64,000 bases of DNA from Natronococcus occultus SP4 (GCF_000328685.1 NC_019974.1:248001-312000), one strand, 5' to 3'; positions 26,517-37,324 are shown, counted from the first letter of the stretch. The notes: generated by a model not told the origin, from the letters alone. Made by a program: numbers and translations.

Positions 26517-26765
26517 TCGATTCTGTGAGGGCGGCGAATACTGCGATCAACGGTTCGACTCGCTTCGTCCGGAGCTCGAATCCCTCTGTCGGTCCCGTGA
26601 CCGAGCGCCAGTGTTCGACTCCGCCATCGTTACGGCTGAATTATATATGCCATAACGCGGGTAACTGCTGGCGATACCGTGTTCGACAGCCGAGGACGCA
26701 ACGACCGGCGAGATCGCGCTCGCCGCGTTCGAGTCGTCCCGCGGCCGTCGGCGCGCAATACAGCT

Positions 26766-27251
26766 ATGCATTCGAACGCATCTACGCAGAACGGACGGAG
26801 TAGTGACACCGAACGAGCGGTCTCGCCGGTGATCGGCGTCGTCCTCATGGTCGCGGTAACGGTCGTCCTCTCGGCCGTGATCGCGGGGTTCGTGATGGAG
26901 ATGGGCGACGGGATGGAGGATTCGCTGGAAGCGACGGGCGCGGCGTCGTTCGATTTCGACGCGGACGACGGCGTGATGACGGTCTCGCTGGTCTCGGAAG
27001 GAAACGCCGACGAATGGGAGATCGTCGGTGATGTCGAGGACTCTCCGGTGACCGAAATTAACGGGGCAGGCGAAGCCGTGACTCTTGCCTGCTCCGACGA
27101 CACTGGCAACGACGACAGCACCGACGGCGAAAGCAACGAGGAGCTTACCGCTGCCGAGACCGGAACAATAAGCGTCACGGCCTCGATCGACGGCGGTAGC
27201 TCGACCGTCATCGGCGACACGGAGTACGACTGTAGCGATGTAGCCGACTAA
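26766..27251 (+). CDS. Archaeal type IV pilin (PilA-like)
   Basis: 161 residues from ATG 26766. A short hydrophilic leader ends at the class III signal RAVSPVIGVVLMVAVTVVLS (residues ~18-37), the archaeal pilin N-terminal domain processed by PibD. An acidic beta-rich body follows, with two cysteines (ACSDD and YDCSD) that may form a disulfide. Exported pilin subunits assemble into adhesion pili. No pil motor genes are adjacent, as is common for dispersed haloarchaeal pilins. The start was chosen so that the charged leader directly precedes the hydrophobic helix. Confidence 0.85.
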   Translation: MHSNASTQNGRSSDTERAVSPVIGVVLMVAVTVVLSAVIAGFVMEMGDGMEDSLEATGAASFDFDADDGVMTVSLVSEGNADEWEIVGDVEDSPVTEINGAGEAVTLACSDDTGNDDSTDGESNEELTAAETGTISVTASIDGGSSTVIGDTEYDCSDVAD

Positions 27252-27262
27252 CGGTCGCGTCG

Positions 27263-27867
27263 TCAGTCCTCAGCCGCGGCGAACTCCTCGAGCAGCGTCT
27301 CGCAGAACGCCTCGAGATCGTCCGGGTTGCGGCTGGTAATCACGCCGTCGTCGACGACGACCGCCTCGTCGACCCACTCGCCGCCGGCGTTTCGAATATC
27401 TGTTTCGAGGCTCTGATAGGAGATCAACGTCCGTCCGTCGACGACGTCGGCCTCGACCAGCACCCACGGACCGTGACAGATCACGGCGACAGGTTTGTCC
27501 GCCGCGAGGTGCTCCCGGAGCAGGTCGACGGCGTCGTCGTCCGTCCGGAGAGTGTCGGCGCCGACGGTTCCGCCGGGAACGATCAACGCGTCGTACTCGT
27601 TGGCGTCCTCGAACGTCCGATTGACCTCGTAGCTGCCGTCGGATTCGAGATCGTTGTTGACGGTTTCTGCTCGCCGGTCTCGGAGCTCAGCACGTCGACG
27701 GTTGCGCCGGCGTCCGTAACGGCGTCTCTCGGTTCGGTGAACTCGACCTCTTCGCTCCCGTCGGGTGCGAGGAAGATTCCGACGCTCACACCTTCGAGTT
27801 TGGCAGTTTCGCTTATCAGAGATGCCGTCGGCTCCGAGACGGACAACCGTTGGACCTGCCGTTGCAA
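27263..27867 (-). pseudogene. DJ-1/PfpI family protein, frameshifted
   Basis: The N-terminal part (LEGVSVGIFLAPDGSEEVEF, DAGATVDVLSSETGE) and the C-terminal part (AETVNNDLESDG, YDALIVPGGTVGAD, nucleophile elbow VAVICHGPWVLVEAD, then EAFCETLLEEF) are in different frames. They join at ~27668-27672, where one base appears missing. No ATG or GTG fits the expected start; only a TTG at 27865-27867 does. The family includes glyoxalases, chaperones and deglycase-like proteins with the Cys in the ICHGP motif, which is intact here. The frameshift plus poor start suggest decay, though a sequencing error is possible. Confidence 0.75.
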
Positions 27868-27982
27868 CCACTGGCCGGTCGCCGTGTTGCCGGGAGCCGC
27901 TTCGCTGTTCGGCCCTTTGCCAGTCGCCGATCGGCAAGGCTGCCGCTAGCTGTCCTCCGTGGCCGGAACTGCGGCCCGTCGA

Positions 27983-28258
27983 CTAGGTATCGACGTACTG
28001 CGATTCCCAGTCGCGGCGCTCTTCGATCGCCTCGTGACCGTTGTCGCTGATCGCGTAGTAGTTCGTTCGTCGATCGAGCTCCCCTTTCTCGACGAGTTCC
28101 TTGTTGACAAGGGTGTCGAGGTTCGGATACAGTCGCCCGTGGTTGATGTCGCTACTGTAGTAGGTCTCGATCTCTTCTTTGATATCCTGGCCGGATGGTT
28201 GGTCCGCCCCTGCGATTACGTACAGGAGATCTCGCTGGAAGCCGGTCAAATCGTCCAT
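27983..28258 (-). CDS. PadR-family winged-helix transcription regulator
   Basis: 91 residues. A compact PadR fold: MDDLTGFQRDLLYVIAG, then SGQDIKEEIETYY, the recognition segment INHGRLYPNLDTLVNKELVE and a beta wing ELDRRTNYYAISDNG. Minimal PadR proteins like this in haloarchaea regulate stress genes as dimers. It is divergent to the transporter gene at 28663, sharing the intergenic region with the palindrome at 28556. It may control the adjacent decayed DJ-1 gene or itself. Confidence 0.9.
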   Translation of the reverse strand: MDDLTGFQRDLLYVIAGADQPSGQDIKEEIETYYSSDINHGRLYPNLDTLVNKELVEKGELDRRTNYYAISDNGHEAIEERRDWESQYVDT

Positions 28259-28662
28259 ACTTTACCTATCAACCCCTACCAGAAACACTCTATTTGTTAT
28301 CAATCACGTATTACGTCTGTTGCAGCGGTTGGGGAGGCACTAGGCCGTTTGCAACTGATGTGATGGTACCTATACGCTCCGTAACCGGTCGGTACAGCGA
28401 GCGTTTCGTGATTTATCCGTGGCTGGGATGAAATCCGGAGAGAACTCCCAAAAGCGTCGAATACGGCATCTCGGCCTTCGAAACAGTCTGTTAGTAATGT
28501 TTTATCGACGTTGCAGATGGTTCGATAGTCGAGACAGTCCATAGTAATAGAATTGTACCGAATATATTCGGTATCCTGGACGGTACCGGTCACCACGGTG
28601 GGGAATCGGGGAACGGGGACGAGACGGCACCGTTTAGCCCCCTGGTCCGCGAGACCGAATAT
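28259..28662. promoter_or_regulatory. 404-bp divergent intergenic region with an 18-bp palindrome
   Basis: No gene is convincing. TACCGAATATATTCGGTA at 28556-28573 is a perfect palindrome. A half-site ACCGAATATA recurs at ~28656-28665, overlapping the start codon of the transporter gene. These look like operator sites for a dimeric regulator, possibly the adjacent PadR protein. The long minus-strand frame crossing this region has no recognisable protein. Confidence 0.55.
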
Positions 28663-29382
28663 ATGGACGACCGCCGTGCGACACCGTCGATCGCGCAGGT
28701 TTCGTTGATCGGGCTGTTCGTCGCCGTGCTGGCTACCGCGCAACTGACCGCTTCGAAGGTGCTCGCGTTCGATCTTCCCGTGTCGTTGCCGGTAACCGGA
28801 GCGGAGCTTGTCTTGCCGGGCGCGGCGCTTGCGTACGCGCTTACCTTTCTGGCGAGTGACTGTTACACCGAACTGTACGGACGCCGTGCAGCCCAGATCG
28901 TCGTCAACGTCGCGTTCGCGTTGAACTTCGTGGTGCTGGCGCTGGTCTGGTCGACGATCGCGGCGCCGGCCGCCGAGACGAGCGTCGACCCGGACGCGTT
29001 CGCGACGGCGCTTGGCGCCTCGACGAACGTCGTCCTCGGAAGTCTTCTCGCCTACCTCGTCAGCCAGAACTGGGACGTCTGGCTCTTTCACCGGATTCGA
29101 GACCGAACGGGTCGGAAGAAACTCTGGTTACGAAACCTCGTCTCGACGGGCACCAGCCAGGCGATCGATACCGTCATCTTCGTCTCGATCGCCTTCGCCC
29201 TCGCACCAGCCGTGCTCGGCGTCGGCGAGGTGCTCCCTCTCGAGGTGTTGCTCGCGCTGGCGGTCGGCCAGTACCTGCTCAAACTCGGGATCGCGGTCTT
29301 GGACACGCCGATCGTCTACGCCGTCGTCTCGTTCGTTCGCTCGCGCGAATCGGCCGACACCGAGGAGGCCCACGCCGCGTGA
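28663..29382 (+). CDS. YhhQ/VUT family queuosine-archaeosine precursor transporter
   Basis: 239 residues, six or seven hydrophobic helices. Family signatures: ASKVLAFDLPV (helix 1-2), then the conserved LASDCYTELYGRRAAQIVVN, VSQNWDVWLFHRIRDRT, WLRNLVSTGTSQAIDTVIFV and KLGIAVLDTPIVYAV. The YhhQ family imports preQ0/preQ1 deazapurines; in archaea these feed archaeosine at tRNA position 15. It is an integral membrane protein. The short start region overlaps an ACCGAATATA half-site that may regulate it. Confidence 0.88.
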   Translation: MDDRRATPSIAQVSLIGLFVAVLATAQLTASKVLAFDLPVSLPVTGAELVLPGAALAYALTFLASDCYTELYGRRAAQIVVNVAFALNFVVLALVWSTIAAPAAETSVDPDAFATALGASTNVVLGSLLAYLVSQNWDVWLFHRIRDRTGRKKLWLRNLVSTGTSQAIDTVIFVSIAFALAPAVLGVGEVLPLEVLLALAVGQYLLKLGIAVLDTPIVYAVVSFVRSRESADTEEAHAA

Positions 29383-29431
29383 GCGTCGACCCGAGCGGGA
29401 GGATTTAGTAGCCGGCAGCTAAGCCACCGAT

Positions 29432-30550
29432 ATGGACGAGCGAATCCGTGAACACGCTGCGGTGCTGGTCGACTGGAGCGCCCGCGTCGAGGACGGAGAC
29501 GACGTGGTCCTCTCGGCCGGTCCCGACGCACACGAGCTGGCGGTCGCCGTCGCTGAGGAGCTGGGCGAGCGAGGCGCGAACCTGCTCGCGACGTACAGCT
29601 CCGGTGAAATCACGCGCGCGTATCTGACGGCCCGCGACGACGAGGACGGCTTCGAGGAACCCGCCCACGAACGGGCGCTGCTCGAGGCGGCCGACGTCTA
29701 CCTCTCGCTGGGCGGGGGCCGGAACACGAGTGCGACGGCGGACGTCCCGGGAGAAACCCGACAGAAGTACCGCAGCGCCCGAAAGGCGGTCCGTGAGGCG
29801 CGATACGATACGCGCTGGGTGTCGACGGTCCATCCGACCCGATCACTCGCCCAGCAGGCGAACATGAGCTACGAGGCTTACCGGGAGTTCGCCTACGACG
29901 CGATCCTCCGGGACTGGGAGTCCCTCGCCGAGGAGATGGGGCGGCTCAAGACGCTACTCGACGAGGGCTCGGCGGTTCGACTCGTCTCTCAGAACACCGA
30001 TCTCACGATGCGGATCGACGGCCGAACCGCCGTCAACAGCGCGGCGTCGGTCGCGTACGACTCCCATAACCTCCCGAGCGGCGAGGTCTTTACCGCGCCG
30101 TACGGTACCGAAGGCGTGGTCGCCTTCGACGTCCCCATGACGATCCGCGGCGAGCCCGTCGAGGACGTCCGCCTCGAGTTCGAGGACGGCGAGGTCGTCG
30201 ATCACACCGCCGAGCGAGGTGAAGCGGTGATCGGGGACGTCCTCGAGACTGACGCGGGCGCGCGGCGACTGGGCGAGCTCGGCGTCGGAATGAACCGCGG
30301 CATCGACCGCTACACGGACAACATCCTCTTCGACGAGAAGATGGGCGAGACCGTCCACCTCGCGGTCGGACGGGCCTACGACGCCTGTCTGCCCGAGGAC
30401 GAGTCGGGCAACGACTCGGCGGTTCACGTCGACCTGATCACCGACGTCTCCGAGGACTCCCGTCTCGAGATCGACGGCGAGGTGGTCCAGCGAAACGGCC
30501 GGTTCCGCTGGGAAGACGGATTCGAGTCCGAAGACGGTCGGAGCCGCTGA
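29432..30550 (+). CDS. M29-family aminopeptidase (AmpS/PepS-like)
   Basis: 372 residues, usual length. The N-terminal domain (~1-150) binds with the pattern DDVVLSAGPDAHELAVAVAEE. The C-terminal metallopeptidase half carries LPSGEVFTAPYGTEG (metal-ligand Glu), GELGVGMNRGIDRYTDNILF and DEKMGETVHLAVGRAY (metal His), then HVDLITDV. It is a cytosolic dizinc or cobalt aminopeptidase removing N-terminal residues from peptides. It stands alone, 49 bp after the transporter gene. ATG 29432 fits the family N-terminus. Confidence 0.9.
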   Translation: MDERIREHAAVLVDWSARVEDGDDVVLSAGPDAHELAVAVAEELGERGANLLATYSSGEITRAYLTARDDEDGFEEPAHERALLEAADVYLSLGGGRNTSATADVPGETRQKYRSARKAVREARYDTRWVSTVHPTRSLAQQANMSYEAYREFAYDAILRDWESLAEEMGRLKTLLDEGSAVRLVSQNTDLTMRIDGRTAVNSAASVAYDSHNLPSGEVFTAPYGTEGVVAFDVPMTIRGEPVEDVRLEFEDGEVVDHTAERGEAVIGDVLETDAGARRLGELGVGMNRGIDRYTDNILFDEKMGETVHLAVGRAYDACLPEDESGNDSAVHVDLITDVSEDSRLEIDGEVVQRNGRFRWEDGFESEDGRSR

Positions 30551-30937
30551 GAGTCGGGCTGGCCGATCGGCCACCCGTCGTGCGATCGGTGTCCCACCCG
30601 GGTCAGTTACCCCGTCGAGACGGTCTGACGTCCTCCCACGACGTCAGTCGTGGGCGTTCGCACCGTTCAGCGGGTAACTCCCCCCTATCAGTCGTTAGGG
30701 ACCTGTTATCATCGTTATCTCCCCGGGAGACGGGGGAAGCAACTGCATAATAAAACCCGATCCCGACGTTCGTTCGAGTACCGCCATAACCGGTGGCGGA
30801 AGTAACCGGTTGGGGCGACCGCTGCACGTCCCGATCTCCGCTTGTCACAGTTGTCTGCCCGCCCCGCCGGAGGCGGAACGTATCCGGCAACTCACCGCTT
30901 CCGTGACGTTGACACCCCTCGAGAGTCTACGCTAGGT
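30551..30937. other. 387-bp intergenic stretch with hairpin copy B
   Basis: No CDS seen. It holds the dispersed hairpin at 30635-30654 and GTTCAGCGGGTAA (~30665-30677), which also follows copy D at 40827. A TGCATAATAAAAC box (~30744) may be a promoter. Confidence 0.5.
30635..30654. repeat. Dispersed 20-bp hairpin, copy B
   Basis: CCCACGAC-GTCA-GTCGTGGG, preceded by TGACGTCCTCC and followed by GTTCAGCGGGTAA. Together with copy D it defines a ~50-bp repeat unit, probably the right end of an IS200/IS605-type element without its transposase. Confidence 0.7.
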
Positions 30938-31552
30938 ATGCGCGATCGGATCCGGGCCGGAGCCGCGATCTACAACGACGGCTACTACCACGCGGCACAC
31001 GACGCCTGGGAGGAGCGCTGGCTCGAACTCGAGGACGGTACCGACGACGAGCGACTGCTCCACGGGCTGATTCAGTTCACCGCCGCCGTCTACCACGCTC
31101 GCAACCGCAACTGGGAGGGGGCGGTCGGGCTCGCGGACAGTGCTCGCGAATACCTTGCCGCGGTGCCGTCGGACTACCGGGGCCTTCGGCTCGACTCGAT
31201 CCGTCGGGCGCTCGCGGATCTCGCTGCGGATCCCGCCGTCCTCGAGCGTCGTTCTCCACCGTCGATTATCCACGAAAACGGGGTGCCGAGACTCGCGGCT
31301 CTGAATCTCGACGAAACGGCGATCGCTGCGACCGTTCTGGCCGAGGAGTTCGGATTCGACCCGGAGCCGATCGACCGCGCCCGGACGTACGCGCGACGGG
31401 ATCTCGATGCCGGCGAGGACGACAGTCGGTTCATCTCGTTGTTGTTCGATTTCGTCCGCGAACGGGACCACCGCGGGCTCGTCTACCGACGGCTGAGCCA
31501 GCACGCCGACCGACGGCGCGCTCGGGAGAACGACGTCGAGGGGCTGTTCTGA
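30938..31552 (+). CDS. DUF309 domain protein
   Basis: 204 residues from ATG 30938. The DUF309 signature is at the N-terminus: YNDGYYHAAHDAWEERW, then LLHGLIQFTAAVYHARNRNW with EGA(V)GLADSAREYL. The helices form an all-alpha bundle with conserved His/Glu/Trp that may bind metal or ligand; family function is unknown. Residues 110-204 form a less conserved second half. It is convergent with the dehydrogenase at 31617, with hairpin C between them. Confidence 0.85.
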   Translation: MRDRIRAGAAIYNDGYYHAAHDAWEERWLELEDGTDDERLLHGLIQFTAAVYHARNRNWEGAVGLADSAREYLAAVPSDYRGLRLDSIRRALADLAADPAVLERRSPPSIIHENGVPRLAALNLDETAIAATVLAEEFGFDPEPIDRARTYARRDLDAGEDDSRFISLLFDFVRERDHRGLVYRRLSQHADRRRARENDVEGLF

Positions 31553-31587
31553 TCGAGGATGGGACTTACACGAGGTACAGGCGAAAG

Positions 31588-31607
31588 CCCACGACGTCAG
31601 TCGTGGG
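31588..31607. repeat. Dispersed 20-bp hairpin, copy C
   Basis: CCCACGAC-GTCA-GTCGTGGG located between two convergent stop codons (31552 and 31617). It lacks the TCCTCC flank of the other copies. Here it could serve as a bidirectional terminator. Confidence 0.65.
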
Positions 31608-31616
31608 ATGAAGCCG

Positions 31617-32375
31617 TCACACCGAGTCGTCGTCAGCGTGTTCGGCCGAGTTATCTCTGGGTTCGTAGCCAAGCACCTCGCGGGCGCGGTCGATCGAGTA
31701 GTACTTTCGGTCGTTGTCGGAGATGCCGTAGACGATCTCGTAGCCGTAGTCGGCCTGGATACAGCGATCGAACAGGTGCGCACAGTCACGGTAGGAGAGC
31801 CACATCGCCTGGCCGCGCTCGTAGTCGATCGGCGGATGGCCCTTCGTGAGGTTTCCGATACGGACACAGACCACCGAGAGGCCGTACTCGTCGTGGTAGT
31901 ATCGTCCGAGCGACTCGCCGGCAGCCTTCGACACCCCATAGAGGTTGCCGGGCCGTGCCAGCTCGGAGCCGTCGAGCAGGTAGTCGTCGTCCGAGCGGTA
32001 CATTTCGGGCGTTCGCTCGTCGGTCTCGTAGGCACCGACGGCGTGGTTCGAGGAAGCGAACGCGACCTTCTCGACGCCCGCGTCCGCGGCCGCCTCGAAG
32101 ACGGTCTGGGTGCCGTCGATGTTGTTCGTTAGAACGCTGTCCCACGGCGCTTCCGGGCGCGGATCGCCCGCGAGATGGACAACGACGTCGATTCCTTCCA
32201 TCGCCTCCCGAACCGTCTCCTCGTCGGTGATGTCGCCGATGACGAACTCCCCCGGCTGGTCGTCGGTCGGCGGATCGCGGTCCATCAGGCGCCACTCGTG
32301 GTCGTCAGCGAGGCCACCGAGGATGGCCTGCCCGACCCGCCCCGCAGCCCCCGTTAACAGGACTGACTGTGCCAT
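31617..32375 (-). CDS. azf: NAD-dependent epimerase/dehydratase; likely glucose-6-phosphate dehydrogenase (Azf-type)
   Basis: 252 residues. Extended SDR: Rossmann motif LLTGAAGRVGQ at 6-16, DVVVHLAGDPRPEAPW (~62), ASSNHAVG (catalytic Ser, ~105), YGVSK (Tyr-x3-Lys, ~145) and CVRIGNLTKGHPP. The closest family I recognise is that of uronate dehydrogenases and haloarchaeal Azf, which oxidises glucose 6-phosphate with NAD+ to feed the pentose phosphate route. Uronate dehydrogenase is the main alternative. It is divergent from mptD and converges on DUF309. A monocistronic gene is likely. Confidence 0.75.
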   Translation of the reverse strand: MAQSVLLTGAAGRVGQAILGGLADDHEWRLMDRDPPTDDQPGEFVIGDITDEETVREAMEGIDVVVHLAGDPRPEAPWDSVLTNNIDGTQTVFEAAADAGVEKVAFASSNHAVGAYETDERTPEMYRSDDDYLLDGSELARPGNLYGVSKAAGESLGRYYHDEYGLSVVCVRIGNLTKGHPPIDYERGQAMWLSYRDCAHLFDRCIQADYGYEIVYGISDNDRKYYSIDRAREVLGYEPRDNSAEHADDDSV

Positions 32376-32473
32376 TCGTTCGGTGTGAGGGAAAGCGTCG
32401 GTAAGTAACGTGCGGTTCGCACCCGTCCGGAGCTACCGCAATTCCCTTCCTCCCTGGCTCCGAGCTACCAGGT

Positions 32474-32836
32474 ATGTCGGAGGCGACACACACGGACGCG
32501 CAGGCGGCGTGTTTCGAGGCCGGGATCAAGTTCGGGACGCTGTACCACCAGTTCGCTGGAACGCCGGTCGCGCCCGAGAGCGCGGCCAGCCTCGAGACGG
32601 CCATCGAGGAAGCCATCGAGAACCAGCCCTACTGTACGGACGCGACCGTCGAGATCCGACGCGGGGAGCTCGAACGCGAACTCGCCGCCTCGACCGCCGA
32701 ATACACGGAACTGACGGGCCGGTTTCTCGAGGTCGAGATCGTCGTCGACTACGAGGGCCATGAGGTCGTCAGCCGCATGGAGATGGAGGACGGCTACCCG
32801 TTGATGCGGCTCGTCTCGGTCCGCGACGCCTCTTGA
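32474..32836 (+). CDS. mptD: Archaeal dihydroneopterin aldolase (MptD)
   Basis: 120 residues. The MptD signature is ACFEAGIKFGTLYHQFAGTP (residues ~12-31), followed by LETAIEEAIENQPYC and a strand-rich end (VEIVVDYEGHEV). MptD converts dihydroneopterin to hydroxymethyl-dihydropterin plus glycolaldehyde in archaeal pterin synthesis and is unrelated to bacterial FolB. It is cytosolic. ATG 32474 fits the family. A creatininase-family (ArfB-like) protein is encoded 0.7 kb away, so pterin and flavin genes are loosely grouped here. Confidence 0.88.
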   Translation: MSEATHTDAQAACFEAGIKFGTLYHQFAGTPVAPESAASLETAIEEAIENQPYCTDATVEIRRGELERELAASTAEYTELTGRFLEVEIVVDYEGHEVVSRMEMEDGYPLMRLVSVRDAS

Positions 32837-33020
32837 GCGCCGCTCTCGATTCGCCTGCAGTCGTACGGACGCTCGGAACGACGGTCCGTTCGACCCCGTC
32901 GCGTTCGGGGCATTCCTTTCGAAGTTCGATCCCCGTTCGGTCGGTATCGGCCCATCAGTGCCCGTTTTCACTTTCACTTTCGGGCTACCTTTTAAACACG
33001 GCGCCGGTGAAGGTGGTGAC

Positions 33021-33524
33021 ATGAGTCAAGCGACGCTCGGTGACGACGAGGAACTGTTCGGCGAAGCGGCCAGCGAGATGCGCGAGGACGTCGAGTCCTC
33101 GCTCGAGCAGGCCTGGAGCGAGCTGCCGGCGGCCGACGACGTCTGGGAGAGCGACGCCGAGAACGTCCTCGGCGTGCTCAACGGGCTCAAATCCGCGCTC
33201 GACACCGGCGACGCCGAGGCACACCTCCGTGACGCCAAGAAGTGGTACACGATGGGCCAGCGTGCCGACGCCTTCGAGGACGCCGACGACCTCGAGGCCG
33301 AGATCGAATCGCTCGAGGAGACGATCGCTGACGTCTCGGCGGCCGGCGAGCAGGCCACCGATCTCGCCTCGACGATCCCCTCGCTTCGCGGTGCGCTCCA
33401 GGAAGCCGAGTCCGAGACCGAGGACGAGGAAAGTGCGGAGACGAGCGAGGAGACGGCCGACAACGACGACGACGAGGACGACACCGACGAGACGGTGGCT
33501 GACGAGGAAAACGAGGAAGCGTAA
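33021..33524 (+). CDS. Haloarchaea-specific helical acidic protein (DUF5790-like)
   Basis: 167 residues from ATG 33021. Residues 1-120 are amphipathic helices (DDEELFGEAASEMREDVESS, VLGVLNGLKSALDTGDAEAH, AKKWYTMGQRADAFED), probably a coiled-coil bundle. Residues ~125-167 are an almost pure Glu/Asp/Thr tail (DNDDDEDDTDET). It resembles a haloarchaeal DUF family (DUF5790 as I recall). The upstream in-frame extension is basic and was dropped. It is convergent with the creatininase gene. Function unknown. Confidence 0.7.
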   Translation: MSQATLGDDEELFGEAASEMREDVESSLEQAWSELPAADDVWESDAENVLGVLNGLKSALDTGDAEAHLRDAKKWYTMGQRADAFEDADDLEAEIESLEETIADVSAAGEQATDLASTIPSLRGALQEAESETEDEESAETSEETADNDDDEDDTDETVADEENEEA

Positions 33525-33551
33525 CCGTTCGCTTCGGCCCCGTCGGTGCCG

Positions 33552-34289
33552 CTACCGTCGCTGGGGCCGCGAGACGTCCCGCTCGGCAACGGTCTCGAGG
33601 AGCCGAACCAGGGAATCGGCCGCAAGCTCGAGCAGTTCTTCGCCCCGCCGTTCGTCGCCGTCGGTCGGATCCCCGACCACGCCATTGTCGGTAAACTCCG
33701 CCGAATCGTACGCCAGGTTCGCGTAGCTGGTCCACTCCCCCCAACCGTCGGCGGCACCGTCGCGGGCGTCCTCGAGCCGATTCTCACGGACGAGCTCCGG
33801 GTCGACGTGACGAACCAGCGACGTCTCGAGGGGACCGCCGTGGCCCATGTCGCTTGCGTGCTCGCCGACGGCCTCGAACCAGGTGTACGGGACGGCGTAG
33901 GCCTCGCTGCTCCGGGTCAGTCTGCCGCCGACCTCCCGGAGTGCGTCGATGTTTCCGCCGTGCCCGTTCACGAGAACGACGCGGTCGAAGCCGTGGTGGG
34001 CGAGGCTCTCGACGGACTCCCGGACGTAGCTTCGGAAGGTGTCCTCGGAGACCCACATCGTCCCGGCGAACTGGCGGTGTTCTTCCGCGACGCCGACGGG
34101 GATCGCCGGCGCCCGGACGACCTCGCGGTCGGTCCGTTCGAGGGCTGCGTCGGCGACCGCCTCCGCGGTCAGGACGTCCGTTCCAAGCGGCGCGTGAGGG
34201 CCGTGTTGTTCGGTACTACCGACGGGAACGACCGCAAGCTCCGTCTCGAGGTTCCGTACCTCGGTCCAGGTTGCCTCCGAGAGATGCAT
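33552..34289 (-). CDS. Creatininase-family amidohydrolase (possible ArfB)
   Basis: 245 residues. Metal-binding motifs of the family are clear: PVGSTEQHGPHAPLGTD (~22-38), VLVNGHGGN (~106) and EHASDMGHGGPLETSL (~145, with Glu/His ligands). Archaeal members include ArfB, which removes the formyl group in the flavin/F420 precursor pathway; creatininase and mycofactocin peptidases are other members. Haloarchaea make F420 and riboflavin, so ArfB is a sensible but unproven assignment. Cytosolic. Confidence 0.82.
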   Translation of the reverse strand: MHLSEATWTEVRNLETELAVVPVGSTEQHGPHAPLGTDVLTAEAVADAALERTDREVVRAPAIPVGVAEEHRQFAGTMWVSEDTFRSYVRESVESLAHHGFDRVVLVNGHGGNIDALREVGGRLTRSSEAYAVPYTWFEAVGEHASDMGHGGPLETSLVRHVDPELVRENRLEDARDGAADGWGEWTSYANLAYDSAEFTDNGVVGDPTDGDERRGEELLELAADSLVRLLETVAERDVSRPQRR

Positions 34290-34428
34290 ACCGAACGAAC
34301 CGAGCGTGCGGCCATGAAACTCCCGGTAACGGGAGCGCGGAGACGGTCTCGATCGCGACGACGACCGGCAAACTGCCGTGGCGTACGCAGGGTCAACTTG
34401 TTTGCAGCGCGTGGCGTACTGTTCGAGT

Positions 34429-34769
34429 ATGACCGACGATAGCCGCGAACTTGGAGTCGACCTGAGCGACGTCGAGGAGGACCTCGAGAGCCTCGATTAC
34501 CCGGTCGAACAGGACGAACTCCTCGAGGAGTACGGCGACGAGGAGGTCGACATGGGCGAGGAGTCGGCCACCCTCGAGGAGCTGCTCGAACCGCTCAACG
34601 AGGACGAGTACCAGTCCTACGACGAGGTCGAGCAGGCGATCATGAACATGGTCGGCGACGACGCGATCGGTCGGAAAAACTACAGCGACCGGACCCCGCC
34701 CGCGGCGGGCGAGCAGCGCCAGGACGAGGGCGGCCCCGACCAGGAGGGCCAGAGCGGTCAGGAGTCGTT

Positions 34770-34773
<4 letters not shown>
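34429..34773 (+). CDS. Small acidic protein, DUF5789-like
   Basis: 114 residues from ATG 34429. The pattern LSDVEEDLESLDYPVEQDEL, then DMGEESATLEELLEPLNEDEY and MVGDDAIGRKNYSDR, matches a haloarchaeal family related to DUF2795 (helical, LDYP...LLEEYGD motif). The Gln/Gly-rich tail is variable. Its stop codon TAG (34771-34773) overlaps the stop of the opposing ABC gene on the sequence CTAG. Function unknown. Confidence 0.72.
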
Positions 34774-36710
<1,937 letters not shown>

Positions 36711-36766
36711 TGCGTTCGTCTCCGTGACCGCCGGCAATAAGAGTTCCCTACGAATCGAAATACCGA

Positions 36767-37264
36767 TCAGTCGGCTTCCGAACCGATCTCGACCTCGTCG
36801 CCGACCTCGATCCCGGCCTCGTCGGCGTAGCCGATCGGGACCTCGAGGACCCACTGCGCCTGGCCGGTGTACTCCTGGTCGGCGCCGTCCTCGTCGGGCC
36901 CGGGCTCGGGGGCGCTGTGGATCGTCGTGATCTCGCGGTCGGCGTCGATGAAGACGATGTCGATGCCGAAGTCCATATCTCGCATCACGTAGGTCCGCTC
37001 GTCCTCGCTCCCGTGGACGAACAGCATTCCCTCGCCGTCCTCGAGCGAGTCGTGGTCGCTCAGCCCCGTGTAGCGGTCGGTCGGCGTCTCTGCGATCTCG
37101 GCGTCGACTGTGGCTTTGGGCTCGCCGTCCGCATCGAGGACGCGGACCTCGGTTCGCTCCTCGCCCCAGGGTGTTGCCACGACGCCAAGCTGGACGAGCA
37201 ACAGCGCGACGACGCCGAGTGCCGCAACGACGAGCAGTCCTTTCCAGACCCGCTCGAGAGCCAT
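36767..37264 (-). CDS. Membrane-anchored DUF192 protein
   Basis: 165 residues. One N-terminal transmembrane helix (GLLVVAALGVVALLLVQLGV, residues 9-28), then the DUF192 beta domain (VDAEIAETPTDRYTGLSDHD, GMLFVHGSEDERTYVMRDM, GIDIVFIDADREITTIH and VLEVPIGYADEAGI). The family is small and secreted or anchored, without assigned function. Orientation places the domain outside. It is 56 bp upstream of, and codirectional with, the ABC gene, so co-transcription is possible. Confidence 0.87.
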   Translation of the reverse strand: MALERVWKGLLVVAALGVVALLLVQLGVVATPWGEERTEVRVLDADGEPKATVDAEIAETPTDRYTGLSDHDSLEDGEGMLFVHGSEDERTYVMRDMDFGIDIVFIDADREITTIHSAPEPGPDEDGADQEYTGQAQWVLEVPIGYADEAGIEVGDEVEIGSEAD

Positions 37265-37324
37265 ACCCCTGCTCCGACTCGAGAAAGTAAAGGTTATTCG
37301 GACGGGGCGACTGGGTTCGGATGC

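Noticed and set aside
28300-29091. 263-codon minus-strand frame crossing the transporter start
   Set aside because: No recognisable protein; it overlaps a clear YhhQ gene and a likely operator. A decayed transposase start was considered but nothing supports it.
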